A DNA stretch of 64,000 bases from Fen-1258 sp964449775 (GCA_964449775.1 CAYVBQ010000004.1:97918-161917), one strand, 5' to 3'; counted from the stretch's first letter, positions 27,701 through 37,230 are shown. Made by a program: numbers and translations. The notes: generated by a model from the letters alone, not told the origin.

Positions 27701-27837
27701 GCCGTGTATCGATGGGTATTGCTGTTATCGGTGGTTTAACGTTTTCCACGATCTTAACGTTGTTCGTTATTCCGGCGGTGTACACTTACTTCTCTGAAAA
27801 AACAAAGGACGTTTCGAATGTTACGGAAGCAAAATAA
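24769..27837 (+). CDS. RND multidrug efflux pump, AcrB/HAE1 type
   Basis: A complete 1022-residue proton-driven inner-membrane transporter. TM1 is followed by the porter domain (REYPSIDPPIITVGVSYTGA, SRDGRSSITVEFN), and the proton relay Asp pair lies in TM4 (GLVVDDAIVVLENI near residue 400). The second half repeats the fold, ending LFVIPAVYTYFSEK. It assembles as a trimer with the adaptor at 23439 and the TolC-like channel at 28026. No local repressor gene is present. Confidence 0.95.
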   Translation: MSLSSLSIHRPVLSIVMSLTILLLGVIGFTYLGVREYPSIDPPIITVGVSYTGANADIIESQITEPLEESINGIPGIRSITSTSRDGRSSITVEFNVDVNLEDAANDVRDRVSRAVSNLPPDADPPVVTKADADANPILYFTLKSDSKNLLELSDIASNIFKERLQTIPGVSQVSIFGEKRYSMRLWLDPYKMASLKVSASDIRSALSSENVELPSGRIEGTNTEMTIRTKGRMLTPQEFNNLIIREDRGEFVRLSDIGYAVLGPENEYSIIKRDGIPMIGVVITPQPGSNHIDIADECYKRVEQIKRDIPSDIEIGISSDSTRYIRKSIGEVEETIIIAFILVILIIFLFLRDWRTTIIPILAIPISLIGAFFIMYFMNFTINVLTLLGIVLAIGLVVDDAIVVLENIYKKIEDGMEPMEAGMKGSAEIFFAIISTTVALAVVFLPIIFLQGLTGRLFREFGIVIASSVIISAFVALTLTPMLSTRIIKRRAHHSKFYQLTEPFFVKFISAYERTLSSFLKKRWLGFVIMGATILSVAVIFPLLQTELAPIEDRNEIRVNTTTLEGSTYNFTYNFMDKLYDLVDEKVPEKESSLMGVAMGFGGGGSNSGFIRITLVDREKRNRSQQKIFEDLTKQVNRLSDGRTFVTQAQTIGTQRGGGLPIQYVVQSPTIEKLREIIPKFLDEARKEPTFAQVDVNLKFSKPELALEIDRSKARELGVAVVDIAQTLQLGLSGQRYGYFIMNGKQYQIIGQIAKEYRAKPLDLQSLYVKTRKGELIQLDNFITVKTQSTPPQLYRFNRYVSATFSASLSPGKTIGDGITAMDKIAAKVLDKSFATALTGTSKDFVESSSSLLFTFILALTLLYLILAAQFESFRDPFIIMFTVPLAIAGALISLFIFNQTMNIFSNIGLVMLIGLVTKNGILIVEFANQKKAQGLSVIDAVRMAAVLRFRPILMTSLATILGTLPIALALGAGAESRVSMGIAVIGGLTFSTILTLFVIPAVYTYFSEKTKDVSNVTEAK

Positions 27838-27842
27838 ATTTT

Positions 27843-27980
27843 AATAGAATACGAGTTAGACAGTTAATCACGAATCATTTGTGAAGATACGTTTACCCCA
27901 TGGAATAGCATTTGTGTTTTTGAAACAATTTGATTCTTAATTTATTCCACGGGGTGAATCCGCGTAATCCGTGTTCTATT
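27843..27980. repeat. AATAGAA-ended element with CCCCRTGGAATA palindrome
   Basis: Ends AATAGAATACGAGTTA and TAATCCGTGTTCTATT are inverted with 13 of 16 matches. Bases 27891-27955 (GTTTACCCCATGGAATAGCA to CCACGGGGT) are shared, with only a few differences, with 37332-37396 and form an inner palindrome, ACCCCrTGGAATA against TATTCCACGGGGT. The element occupies most of the gap between the pump and tolC genes. Confidence 0.75.
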
Positions 27981-28025
27981 TCTTTTGGAGTTTTAATTTA
28001 ATTCATAGTAGTTATGGAGTGACAA

Positions 28026-29336
28026 GTGAAGATCAAAAGTTTTTTCATACTTGGAATTTTCTTTCTTTCGTTAGCTCAAATCTTTCCTCAGCAGAAGCTG
28101 ACGATAAAAGAAGTTATTAAGATTGCACTTGAGAATAATTACGATATAAGATTTGCAAAAAGCGACGCTGCCATCAGCGATAATAATTATTCTTTGGGTA
28201 ATTCCGGTTTCTTGCCTAGAATAGATCTATCCGGTTCGCAAAACAGAACGGTGAATAACACTAAGCAGGAGTATGCGGACGGATCCAGTGTTGATAAAAC
28301 CCAAGCCGGTTCAAATTCAACAAGCGCTAATATTGCTTTAATCTGGACTTTGTTCGATGGATTTAAAATGTTCACTTCGTATTCCAAGCTGCGTGAATAC
28401 AAAGAGCTTGGGGAGATCAAACTTAGGAGCCAGATAGAAAATTCTCTTTCAGATGTGATGAAAACTTATTACGATATTGTAAGGCAGAAATACAATTATA
28501 AAGTCGCAAAAGAAAGTATTGGTATCTCAGAGGAGAGAGTAAAACTTGCAGAAGAAAAACTATCTGTTGGTTCCGCATCTCAGCTGGATGTTCTGCGCGC
28601 GAAAGTTGATTTGAATGCGGATAAATCTAATCTACTCTCACAAGAAGTAACGTTGAACAGCTTCAAGGTTACGCTAAATGGTTTGCTTGCAAGAAATGTA
28701 TCATTGGATTTTGATGTTGAAGATGAGATTGATATAAAACCGGAACTCCTATTCGGTCAGTTAAAAGAAGCGGCGCTTAAAAATAATACTGATCTGCAAC
28801 AAGCAGAAAAATCTAAATCCATTTCTTCATATGATGTAAGTTTGACGAGGGCAGATTACTTTCCCAAAATAAATTTGAATAGCGGATACAATTACCAGAA
28901 ATCGGAATCGGACGCTAATTTAGTTAAGACTAACAGAAGTTATGGCTACAATTATGGATTGAGTTTATCGTGGAATCTTTTTAACGGATTGAACACGAAT
29001 TTAGCTTACCAAAACGCACTCATCACACTAGATAAGAACGAGATTAATTTACTTGCAACAATCAATAAGGTAGAATCAGCGCTTCTAATTGCTTATAAAA
29101 ATTATGAAAAGAATTTAGAAATTTTACAATTGGAAAAAGAAAACGTCTCGGTAGCAAAAGAGAATTTGGATTTAGCTTTAGAGCAATTCAAACTTGGACT
29201 CCTCTCCCCTCTTGAATTTCGTGACGTTCAAAAAAATTATACAACGGCGCAGAGCCGGCTCTCATCCGCACGTTACATAGCAAAGATGAGCGAAAAGGAT
29301 TTACTTAAACAGAGCGGAACTTTGTTCCCACAGTAA
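28026..29336 (+). CDS. TolC-family outer-membrane efflux channel
   Basis: A 436-residue protein with signal peptide (about 1-20, ending IFPQ). Two outer-membrane-efflux repeats are seen, each with long helices (LAEEKLSVGSASQLDVLRAK and LDLALEQFKLGLLSPLEFRD) flanking short beta strands (RSYGYNYGLSLSWNLFNGL). The GTG start at 28026 has GGAG about seven bases upstream. It completes the tripartite pump. Confidence 0.92.
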   Translation: MKIKSFFILGIFFLSLAQIFPQQKLTIKEVIKIALENNYDIRFAKSDAAISDNNYSLGNSGFLPRIDLSGSQNRTVNNTKQEYADGSSVDKTQAGSNSTSANIALIWTLFDGFKMFTSYSKLREYKELGEIKLRSQIENSLSDVMKTYYDIVRQKYNYKVAKESIGISEERVKLAEEKLSVGSASQLDVLRAKVDLNADKSNLLSQEVTLNSFKVTLNGLLARNVSLDFDVEDEIDIKPELLFGQLKEAALKNNTDLQQAEKSKSISSYDVSLTRADYFPKINLNSGYNYQKSESDANLVKTNRSYGYNYGLSLSWNLFNGLNTNLAYQNALITLDKNEINLLATINKVESALLIAYKNYEKNLEILQLEKENVSVAKENLDLALEQFKLGLLSPLEFRDVQKNYTTAQSRLSSARYIAKMSEKDLLKQSGTLFPQ

Positions 29337-29412
29337 ATATTCGGTCTTGGTCTGATTGCAATCCATAAACAGATCAAGAACAAGATTAAGATCATGAGTT
29401 TGTCGAAAGAAA

Positions 29413-31248
29413 CTATTCGTGAACAATTTCCATTTGGCAATCTTTGCAGTTGAAAACAAGTTTGTACTTCTTTCCGCCGTTGGAAAGATAAAGCGGCTCT
29501 TCAAGTTTTTCGTCAGTGTTCCGGGGACAATAACCAAGCTCGTCTTTTATGCAGTACTTGCATGTCATTAATATTTTGCCGGAGAAATCTTTTTGCAATT
29601 CAAACCCTTCTTCTATTTCTTCGGCGCCGAGTTCTTTATAAAATTTCTCAGAAAGCTTGTTAACAACATTTGTATTATAACCAAGGTTTGAATTCTGTGT
29701 TATGAAAGATGATTTACGAGGAGAAATATTCTCAATTCTCAAATCACAATTCTCAATTGAATGTTTTATAGTTCTTTCCTTCTCCAGCATTTCTAATACA
29801 GCTCGACGTAATTCATTTATGGCTCTTATCGGAAAGAAAAGCGGTTGCTTAAAATTTGCTTTCACATCCACAACATCAAAAATTGTTTCACCGGATTTCA
29901 AGAACTGTTTCTTAATAGTCTCCGTTGCTTTTACGCCGCTCGCTGCAAGAATATTTTCTGTCTCTAAATTTTTAACAACCTTTACACCGGATTCATCAAT
30001 GGCTGTAACTTGTATCCCGGCTTTACTTTCATCCAATGATATATTGACACGGATCTTTCTCTCAACGTCTTTCTTCAATTCAATCTCAAATGCTCGATCA
30101 TAATTACGGTAAACAGCAGAACCAAGTTTGATTCCTTTCGTCTCCGCCGTAATAACCGTATTGTCATCAACACGATTAATATTCATTCCTACAAGCTCAC
30201 CTTCATCATCAAAGAAGCAGATGCCGTCACCATTCACAATCGTTTCGCGGGTATCAATAGTAAAACCTCTCTGATCAATATGAGAAACTATGCCTAAATA
30301 TTTTCCTTTTGATTTCGGAGTGTCAATCGAAGAGAGATTTTTATCCTTGCCGTCAACAAAGTAAGAAGTATATCCCCTGTTGAAAGTACGTTCGGGATCC
30401 GGCTCGAATGGAATATTTGAATAACCGGAAGAAGATCTTTCAAATGAAGAATTATGTTCAATTATCACATCGAGTTTATGTCTGTAGTAAGCTGTAATAT
30501 TTTTTACATAGCCAATATCTTTAAGTCGTCCCTCAACTTTGAAGGAGGTAATTCCAACCTCAATTAGATCATTTAAATATGCCGAAAGATCAAGATCGCG
30601 TAGTGATAGTAAATGTTTATCCTTAACAATCACTTTTCCGGTTCTATCAATTAGAGTGTATTCCATCCGGCAAGGTTGAGCGCATTCACCGCGGTTTGCG
30701 CTTCTTCCAGTGATTGCCTGACTCATGTAACATTGCCCGCTTAAACAAACGCACAACGCACCATGGATGAAAAATTCAAGCTCGGCAGTTACAGATTTAC
30801 GAATTTCTTTAATCTGATCGAGCGATAACTCACGCGCAAGAATTATTCTTCTGATTCCAATTTCATCAAGAAGTTTAATTCGCTCTAATTCATAATTGTG
30901 TGTTTGTGTGGAAGCGAATAACTGAATTGGCGGAATGTCCATCTCAAGCAGAGCCATGTCTTGAAAGATAATTGCATCAACACCGGCATCATAAAGTTTT
31001 TTAATTAAGATACGGACTTGCTCTAGTTCATCATTGTAAATAATAGTGTTAACTGTAACATAAACCTTTACCCAATATTTGTGCGCGTACTTCACCAGTT
31101 TTGCAATATCATCAATTGAATTACCAGCAGCGGATCGTGCACCAAAACTTGGAGCGCCAATATATACCGCATCCGCGCCGCAATTTATTGCAGCAATTCC
31201 GCATTCCAAATCTTTTGCGGGAGAAAGTAATTCTAGTTTATTAGGCAT
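29413..31248 (-). CDS. U32-family enzyme, RlhA/YdcP-like rRNA hydroxylation protein
   Basis: A 611-residue U32 protein. The N-terminal TIM-barrel half starts LELLSPAKDLECGIAAINCG and has the cluster-binding Cys set around residues 165-195 (CVCLSGQCYMSQAITGRSAN and ECAQPCRMEY), then SLRDLDLSAYLNDLIEVGI and FKVEGRLK. Length and the C-terminal domain resemble E. coli RlhA (YdcP), which makes 5-hydroxycytidine in 23S rRNA. The last 40 residues add a second Cys set (CKYCIKDELGYC, CKDC) that could bind iron or zinc. Substrate assignment is by similarity only. It converges on tolC; the 76-bp gap has only repeat-like text. Confidence 0.83.
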   Translation of the reverse strand: MPNKLELLSPAKDLECGIAAINCGADAVYIGAPSFGARSAAGNSIDDIAKLVKYAHKYWVKVYVTVNTIIYNDELEQVRILIKKLYDAGVDAIIFQDMALLEMDIPPIQLFASTQTHNYELERIKLLDEIGIRRIILARELSLDQIKEIRKSVTAELEFFIHGALCVCLSGQCYMSQAITGRSANRGECAQPCRMEYTLIDRTGKVIVKDKHLLSLRDLDLSAYLNDLIEVGITSFKVEGRLKDIGYVKNITAYYRHKLDVIIEHNSSFERSSSGYSNIPFEPDPERTFNRGYTSYFVDGKDKNLSSIDTPKSKGKYLGIVSHIDQRGFTIDTRETIVNGDGICFFDDEGELVGMNINRVDDNTVITAETKGIKLGSAVYRNYDRAFEIELKKDVERKIRVNISLDESKAGIQVTAIDESGVKVVKNLETENILAASGVKATETIKKQFLKSGETIFDVVDVKANFKQPLFFPIRAINELRRAVLEMLEKERTIKHSIENCDLRIENISPRKSSFITQNSNLGYNTNVVNKLSEKFYKELGAEEIEEGFELQKDFSGKILMTCKYCIKDELGYCPRNTDEKLEEPLYLSNGGKKYKLVFNCKDCQMEIVHE

Positions 31249-31389
31249 CGCTTTCTGGAAAATTATTTGCTGAACAAAGATAAAGAGAGATTATCGAATA
31301 ATGAATGGTGTGAAAGAGTTAAGATGCTAGAGGTCTTAATCGTTTCGCATCATTCAACTTGAGAATAGACATTTAGAATTCAGTCATTA

Positions 31390-31465
31390 ACCGGCATAAG
31401 ATCAAGATCACAAGCAAGATCATGAAAAAGACAATAACCAATAACTAATCACCAACAACTAAATA
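31390..31465. repeat. Degenerate tandem text: AAGATCA-type and AACTAATCACC-type
   Basis: The gap upstream of the U32 gene contains ATAAGATCAAGATCACAAGC at 31390 and then AATAACCAATAACTAATCAC running to the DUF5916 stop region. Both are imperfect tandem repetitions of 6-8-base words. The AAGATCA style recurs at 29378-29400, 50203-50240 and, reverse-complemented, at 59587-59632. No ORF or hairpin explains it. The rest of 31249-31458 is empty. Confidence 0.5.
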
Positions 31466-33612
31466 ATTATCATCCATACAAACTTTGCGAGAATTGCAAA
31501 ATCTTTAGAACGCAGTTTGTCTTCCGCAGAAAGAAGCTGGTTGATCACGAGATAAAAATCGCTTCCAACTTTCGGTTTCCAGTTGATGCGGTAGTTAATG
31601 TTCACTTCGTTGTCTTCGTTGTTCCATTGAGTAAAAATTGAAGATGCTACTTTAGTTGAAAAACTATATGTCAGCCGCGAGCCGATCTCGTGTGTCTTAA
31701 GGCTGTTGTTGTTAATATTAATTTGATTGAAAGAATAATCACCCGAAATTGTGAGATGCTGATTAGCAATTAAAGAGAGCTGTGAAGAAAAAAATTTTCT
31801 CGATCCGCTGTAATAGCCGCCCCAGCTATAGTCTAATTCCGCATAGACATTTCTTGAGGAGGATGTTTCAATTGACGCGCCGTAAGTAGTGTACCAGTAA
31901 TTTCCTGCAAGTATCTGAGTGCCGTTAAATATTTCAAAATCTTCAACAGGTTTATCGAATGTTCTGTGAATGCCGAATCTCAATTGATCTCCGTTTTCGG
32001 TTTCAATACCAATAGGACTCATTGTAAATTGAGCGGATTGAAGATTGCCGTTGTTATCGTAATACATGCTTGATTCAAAAACTTCGAATTCAAGTTTCTT
32101 TATACCGTACTGATTAATCCGCGGCGATAATTGTAAGTTATATGTCAGCTGTTGAAAACTCTTTCTTGAAACAAAGCCCATGGCAGGATTAAAACCGCCC
32201 TGAATAAATCTGTAACCAAGATAAGTATCAATTAAGTCGTTTGGAAAATCAACAAAGAAATTGCCTGCCCAAGAGTTTTTTGCGCCCCCCTTCTCTTCTG
32301 TTTTTGCAATACCCGCACTAACAATAAGATTTTTGTCACCAAGAAAATCATTGAACGCAAATTTCATATCTGTTCCAATACCCCGGTTGTAACCTCTGCT
32401 TGATAGTTTATTTGTAAAGAGAACTCCGACTGATGATGAACCGAAAAGATCATACTTAGCACGCGCTACCGAATAATTTGTCGTCGGCTCATTTTCTTTA
32501 TCCGCCGTCTGTATATTAATTGCGCCTACTTCAAAACCACCAATTCGTCCAACAAGTTTAGCCCCGGCAATAAGTGGAATTTGTTTTCCACCGCTTATGC
32601 CGATTCTTCTGCTGTAAAAAAGATTATTGCTTCCGCCCAGGTTGAAATCGAATGTTTTCATTCCCTCCAAGAAGAATTCTCTCTTCTCGGGAAAAAATAA
32701 AGGAAAACGGGAAAGGTTAATCCTTGCGCGGTCGCTTTCCACTTGTGCAAAATCGGTATTAACAGTTGCATCAAGAGAAAGAGTTTCCGTTAATCCGTAT
32801 TTTACATCAAGCCCCGGCTCGTGAATATATTTCTTGTCTCCGTTAATAAATTGCGCTCCGGCGGTAAAATATGGTTTAAGATAAATTGGATTGCCGCGCT
32901 GAACATTTTCAATACCCACTAAATCGCCCGCCTCTGCAATTTTTATCAAGCCCAAATTTTGTCCAACGGAAGTCCAAAGCACAGTTTCGTTTTTTCTGCG
33001 AATTCCGCGCTCAATGTTAAAACCCCATACTTGTTTTTCTTGATTGTAAAATTTGAATGTAGAAAATGGAAAGCGGAATTCGGCACTCCAGCCGTTATCA
33101 AGAATTTTACACTCAACATCCCATACAGCATTCCAAGCTTCGTTAAAATCTTTCATTTCGAAACCGGTAAGAAGAGCATCGTCTTGAGCGCCAAGCGGAT
33201 TTGTGCCAAACCAATATGCAGAGCGGTTGTCATTAAATGTATCGAACAAAAGTTTTATGTTGTCGTCGGCGCTTATAAAACCATCCCATTTAAGTTCACG
33301 GGCAATAATTTTATCGGGCTCGTTATCGTAACACATAACGCCGATGTAAAAATATTCGTTGTCATATATAATTCTCACATCGGTTTGAAGAGAAGGCTGT
33401 GAACCGGCAATAGGCTCCTGCTGCGTAAGATCTTTAATTGGAATTGCATTTTGCCAAACCGCATCATCCAACACTCCGTCGATCGTTGGGGCGGTAGTTA
33501 CACGCACTGCAGTTGCAGTCTTGGTTTGTGCTGAAAGTAAAAGGAAAGAAGAAAAGATGAAAAGAAGGAAAAATATTTTCTTTGGATTCAGAAGAGAAAG
33601 AATAAATTGCAT
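31459..33612 (-). CDS. DUF5916 outer-membrane protein with CBM9-like domain
   Basis: A 717-residue protein with a signal peptide (about 1-29, ending LLLSAQ). An N-terminal carbohydrate-binding family 9-like domain (about 40-210: TIDGVLDDAVWQNAIPI, GVMCYDNEPDKI, WSAEFRFPFSTFKF) is followed by DUF5916 with GNPIYLKPYFTAG, a TDFAQVESDRARINLSRFPL block and FFPEKREFFLEG, and then about 14 amphipathic strands of a barrel to the C terminus. Family function is unknown; the CBM9 part suggests glycan or ligand handling. Stands alone. Confidence 0.85.
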   Translation of the reverse strand: MQFILSLLNPKKIFFLLFIFSSFLLLSAQTKTATAVRVTTAPTIDGVLDDAVWQNAIPIKDLTQQEPIAGSQPSLQTDVRIIYDNEYFYIGVMCYDNEPDKIIARELKWDGFISADDNIKLLFDTFNDNRSAYWFGTNPLGAQDDALLTGFEMKDFNEAWNAVWDVECKILDNGWSAEFRFPFSTFKFYNQEKQVWGFNIERGIRRKNETVLWTSVGQNLGLIKIAEAGDLVGIENVQRGNPIYLKPYFTAGAQFINGDKKYIHEPGLDVKYGLTETLSLDATVNTDFAQVESDRARINLSRFPLFFPEKREFFLEGMKTFDFNLGGSNNLFYSRRIGISGGKQIPLIAGAKLVGRIGGFEVGAINIQTADKENEPTTNYSVARAKYDLFGSSSVGVLFTNKLSSRGYNRGIGTDMKFAFNDFLGDKNLIVSAGIAKTEEKGGAKNSWAGNFFVDFPNDLIDTYLGYRFIQGGFNPAMGFVSRKSFQQLTYNLQLSPRINQYGIKKLEFEVFESSMYYDNNGNLQSAQFTMSPIGIETENGDQLRFGIHRTFDKPVEDFEIFNGTQILAGNYWYTTYGASIETSSSRNVYAELDYSWGGYYSGSRKFFSSQLSLIANQHLTISGDYSFNQININNNSLKTHEIGSRLTYSFSTKVASSIFTQWNNEDNEVNINYRINWKPKVGSDFYLVINQLLSAEDKLRSKDFAILAKFVWMIII

Positions 33613-33728
33613 TGATCACCATGATTAGAAATTTAATGGATAGAAAAATATAAAAGTTTGGTTTTGTATGAGAAGAAAAATTGTTAATAAATGTTAAGAG
33701 AATGAATTACCTCCTCCCTCTCGACTTC

Positions 33729-33749
33729 ACCCGCCGTTGGTGGGCGGGT
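33729..33749. repeat. Palindromic ACCCGCC/GGCGGGT repeat
   Basis: ACCCGCC (33729-33735) and GGCGGGT (33743-33749) flank a 7-base loop, with TCGACTTC before and TCGAGGTGA after. It lies between the TonB-like gene and the DUF5916 gene, both leftward. There is no T-run, so it looks like a dispersed hairpin repeat rather than a canonical terminator. No gene in 33613-33824. Confidence 0.6.
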
Positions 33750-33824
33750 TCGAGGTGACTAGTGCTATTTAAATAATAATTACGAAATGGTTCTTGAGGC
33801 AGAGTGCGATTTGATTGGTTCGTG

Positions 33825-34532
33825 TCAATTAAATTTGTAAGTCTTCTCGATCCAGTATTGTATCTGCTTTCCTTCCATCTTTATCTGTTCCCAGCGGGAT
33901 TTATATGCCGCGTCAATTGTGTTCTTCAAGCACTCGGCATTATTCGTTGTGTTGTAAATTATTTTATCCTCTTTTACAAGTCCATCCGTACCGATTTTTA
34001 ATATTAAAATTATTGTTCCTTTAACGCCCTCAACATTTTGAGGAACAACTTCAAGAATTTGCCGCGGAACGAATGGAAGCGTTAGATATCCGGAGCCGCT
34101 TCCGGAACCGTCTCCGATTCCGCTTCCCTTTCCGCCTCCAATACCACCGCCGCTTCCCGAGCCAATCCCGCTTCCGCCCGAAGTTAATAGAGAATCTTTC
34201 GGGTCAACTAGATTTGTCACTTTACCGAATTCAATATCCGTTGATTCAGAAACAGGAACGGGTATACCGGCTAATGTTTTTGGTGAAGAATAATCTTTTC
34301 CGGCTCCTTCCGTTCCATCGCCGGAAGAACCGCCCCCTCCCCCAATATCCACTTTGCCGATATTGGTTGTAGTTAATTTTACTATGTAAGTACTGTCGTA
34401 ATAATAGTAAGTGGGCTCATCAATTTGCAGTGGGAAAATCAAAAGAATCAGAACTAAAGTTAGATGAACTGCTAAGCTTATGGCTATGCCGATTGAAAAA
34501 TTTTTATGATATCTTTCTCGCCAGTTAACCAT
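33825..34532 (-). CDS. TonB-like energy transducer with Gly-rich linker
   Basis: A 235-residue protein starting MVNWRERYHKNFSIG; the longer frame to 34631 would overlap clpB and is rejected. One membrane helix (about 13-34, IAISLAVHLTLVLILLIF) with a cytoplasmic basic N terminus is followed by a periplasmic linker of about 100 residues that includes tracts of Gly and Ser (GGGGGSSGDG, GSGIGSGSGGGIGGGKGSG) and a C-terminal TonB-type domain (GVKGTIILILKIGTDGLVKE). The layout fits a TonB or AgmX-like protein that contacts outer-membrane receptors. It has no ExbB/ExbD neighbours. It follows clpB by 79 bp on the same strand. Confidence 0.72.
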   Translation of the reverse strand: MVNWRERYHKNFSIGIAISLAVHLTLVLILLIFPLQIDEPTYYYYDSTYIVKLTTTNIGKVDIGGGGGSSGDGTEGAGKDYSSPKTLAGIPVPVSESTDIEFGKVTNLVDPKDSLLTSGGSGIGSGSGGGIGGGKGSGIGDGSGSGSGYLTLPFVPRQILEVVPQNVEGVKGTIILILKIGTDGLVKEDKIIYNTTNNAECLKNTIDAAYKSRWEQIKMEGKQIQYWIEKTYKFN

Positions 34533-34611
34533 GGAGTGTCTTTTAATAATTATTCCTAAAAGTATCTCGTTTTTATCATCAATTCCATGTATATCAGTTT
34601 TTTGATAAGAT

Positions 34612-37230
34612 CTATCTTTTGTTGAACTCAAGTTTACCCGCGCCCGGATAGCTTACGATGATTATATCGCCCGATTCATATTTGTTTGTAAGTAATTCCG
34701 TAGAGAGCGGGTTGACAATAAATTTCTGTATCATCCGTTTAAGCGGACGCGCGCCGTAGGTTGCATCATAACCATGTTGAAGAATAAAATCGATCGAGTC
34801 CTCATCAATCTCAAATCCGATATTTTTTTCTTCGAGCATCTTCCCCACTTTCTGAAGTTGAATACCGATGATTTGTTTTAATTCACTCTTAAGCAAAGGT
34901 TTGAATAGAATTATCTCATCAATCCGGTTCAAGAATTCCGGGCGAATTGTTTGGCGAAGCAGTTGGCTTAAACTAACACGCAATTCCCCCATTATATTCT
35001 CGTAATTGGTTTCGTCCATCGTCATTAGTTTTTCTTGAATGAGATGCGAGCCAAGGTTCGAAGTCATTATTATAATTGTATTTTTGAAATCAACCGTTCT
35101 ACCTTGATTATCCGTTAGGCGTCCGTCATCAAGAACCTGAAGTAAGATATTGAAAACATCCGGATGAGCTTTTTCAATTTCATCGAGCAGCACCACGGAA
35201 TATGGTTTTCTCCTCACCGCTTCTGTCAATTGTCCGCCTTCATCATATCCAACGTATCCGGGAGGTGCACCGATCAATCGTGACACAGAAAACTTTTCCA
35301 TGTACTCGCTCATATCAATTCGTATCATCGCATGTTCGTCATTGAATAAAAATTCTGCAAGCGCCCGCGCAAGCTCGGTCTTCCCTACTCCGGTTGTCCC
35401 AATAAAAATAAATGAGCCGATGGGACGATGTGCGTCTTGCAATCCCGCGCGAGATCTTCTGATTGCATTAGAAACGGCGGCAACGGCATCATCCTGTCCA
35501 ATTATTCTTTTGTGAAGCTCTTCTTCAAGTCGTAGAAGTTTATGCCGTTCACTCTCGAGCATCCGGTTTACGGGTATTCCTGTCCATTTAGCAACGACTT
35601 CGGCAACATCTTCAGCATCAACTTCTTCTTTCAACATTTTAGTATTTATTTGAATAGTGGCGAGCTCTTCAGATTCTTTTTTCATTTTGCGCTCAAGATC
35701 ATTTATTACACCGTAACGTATCTCGGCAACTTTACCAAAGTTTCCTTCACGCTCAAATCTTTCTGCTTCAGTCTTTGCACGCTCGATCTCGCTTTTCATT
35801 GAACGTATCTTCTGAATCTTTTCTTTTTCAAGCTGCCAATGCCCTTTCAAGTTGTGTCGTTCTTCTTGAAGTTCGCTCAACTCTTTTTGTAATTCTTCAA
35901 GGCGCATTGCCGATTCAGAATCTTTCTCTCGCTTTAGTGCTTCGCGTTCTATCTCAAGTTGTTTCACTTTTCTTTCAACGGCATCAAGCTCTTCCGGCAT
36001 AGAATCAATTTCAATTCTTAGCTTCGAGGCTGATTCGTCAATCAAATCTATTGCCTTATCCGGAAGAAAGCGATCAGTGATATATCGGTTAGATAATTGC
36101 ACCGCCGCTACTATTGCACCATCAGTAATTCGCACACCGTGATGAACTTCGTATCTTTCTTTTAATCCGCGCAAAATAGAAATTGAGTCTTCTTCATTCG
36201 GCTCGGCTACTAGTACAGGTTGAAATCTTCTTTCGAGCGCAGCATCCTTCTCTATGTATTTTCTAAAATCATCAAGTGTTGTTGCACCGATTGCATGAAG
36301 CTCTCCGCGTGCCAGTGCAGGCTTTAAAATATTTGCGGCATCCATAGACCCTTCTGCCCTTCCGGCTCCAACTAGTAAGTGTAATTCATCTATGAATAAA
36401 ATTATTTCCCCACTAGCGTCTTGGACTTCTTTAACAACCGCTTTTAACCGCTCTTCAAATTGTCCACGGAATTGTGTGCCCGCAACAAGCGCACCCATAT
36501 CAAGAGCAACTATTCGTTTTGTCTTTAATGTTTCAGGTACATCTCCGCTGATAATTCGATGTGCAATGCCTTCAGCAATTGCAGTTTTGCCAACACCGGG
36601 TTCGCCAATTAAAACGGGATTATTTTTTGTTCGACGAGAAAGGACTTGAAGAACACGGCGGATTTCCTCATCACGGCCGATTACAGGATCGAGTTTGTTA
36701 GAACGAGCAAGATCATTTAAATCCCGTCCATACTTTTGTAATGCCTGGTAAGTGTCCTCGGGATTTTGTGTGGTTACGCGTTGTGTTCCTCGAATGTCTT
36801 TCAAAGCAGAGAGGATAATATTTTTATTAAGTCCGTTTTCATTTAACAGTTTTCCCGCGGCGTTTTTTTCTTCGCTGAGTGCAAGAATAATATGTTCGTT
36901 CGAAACATATTCGTCTTTTAATGTTTTTGCTTCTTCGGAAGATCTATCGAAAAGTTTTGCTGTATTGATCGATAGTTGTTGATTGCCAATTCCGCTTCCG
37001 GAAACTTTGGGAAGGCGTTCGAGCAGTTCACCGATCTTTATTTTCAATTGATTTAAATTCGCACCGGACTTTTGAATTATAGAAACGGCAACGTTCGATT
37101 GATCCTGCAGCATTGCAGCAAGCAGATGTTCCGGTTCAACCATTTGATTATTGTAGTTCTGTGCAATCTCAATTGAGTTTTGAACAGTCTCTTGAGCCTT
37201 TACCGTAAACTTGTTGAAGTTGAATGACAT
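34612..37230 (-). CDS. clpB: ClpB disaggregase
   Basis: An 872-residue Hsp100 chaperone. The ATG at 37230, starting MSFNFNKFTVKAQE, has GAGAGG upstream and gives the family's usual length; the open frame to 37311 is leader. Order: Clp N-domain repeats (about 8-150), AAA1 with GEPGVGKT and FIDELH, the long coiled-coil M-domain (about 400-530), AAA2 with GTTGVGKT and LLDEIEKAHPD, and the D2 small domain ending near KPLKRMIQKFI-like text. With DnaK it rescues aggregated proteins. Likely heat-regulated; a sigma32-like promoter candidate lies at 37286-37312. Confidence 0.97.
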   Translation of the reverse strand: MSFNFNKFTVKAQETVQNSIEIAQNYNNQMVEPEHLLAAMLQDQSNVAVSIIQKSGANLNQLKIKIGELLERLPKVSGSGIGNQQLSINTAKLFDRSSEEAKTLKDEYVSNEHIILALSEEKNAAGKLLNENGLNKNIILSALKDIRGTQRVTTQNPEDTYQALQKYGRDLNDLARSNKLDPVIGRDEEIRRVLQVLSRRTKNNPVLIGEPGVGKTAIAEGIAHRIISGDVPETLKTKRIVALDMGALVAGTQFRGQFEERLKAVVKEVQDASGEIILFIDELHLLVGAGRAEGSMDAANILKPALARGELHAIGATTLDDFRKYIEKDAALERRFQPVLVAEPNEEDSISILRGLKERYEVHHGVRITDGAIVAAVQLSNRYITDRFLPDKAIDLIDESASKLRIEIDSMPEELDAVERKVKQLEIEREALKREKDSESAMRLEELQKELSELQEERHNLKGHWQLEKEKIQKIRSMKSEIERAKTEAERFEREGNFGKVAEIRYGVINDLERKMKKESEELATIQINTKMLKEEVDAEDVAEVVAKWTGIPVNRMLESERHKLLRLEEELHKRIIGQDDAVAAVSNAIRRSRAGLQDAHRPIGSFIFIGTTGVGKTELARALAEFLFNDEHAMIRIDMSEYMEKFSVSRLIGAPPGYVGYDEGGQLTEAVRRKPYSVVLLDEIEKAHPDVFNILLQVLDDGRLTDNQGRTVDFKNTIIIMTSNLGSHLIQEKLMTMDETNYENIMGELRVSLSQLLRQTIRPEFLNRIDEIILFKPLLKSELKQIIGIQLQKVGKMLEEKNIGFEIDEDSIDFILQHGYDATYGARPLKRMIQKFIVNPLSTELLTNKYESGDIIIVSYPGAGKLEFNKR

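Noticed and set aside
29702..30103. 133-residue plus-strand ORF
   Set aside because: Antisense to the U32 gene with Ser/Phe-rich shadow composition.
33729..33749. Terminator for the TonB-like gene
   Set aside because: Hairpin is strong but has no T-run on the required strand, so it is listed as a repeat.
34533..34631. N-terminal extension of the TonB-like protein
   Set aside because: Would overlap clpB and places a charged tail before the membrane anchor.
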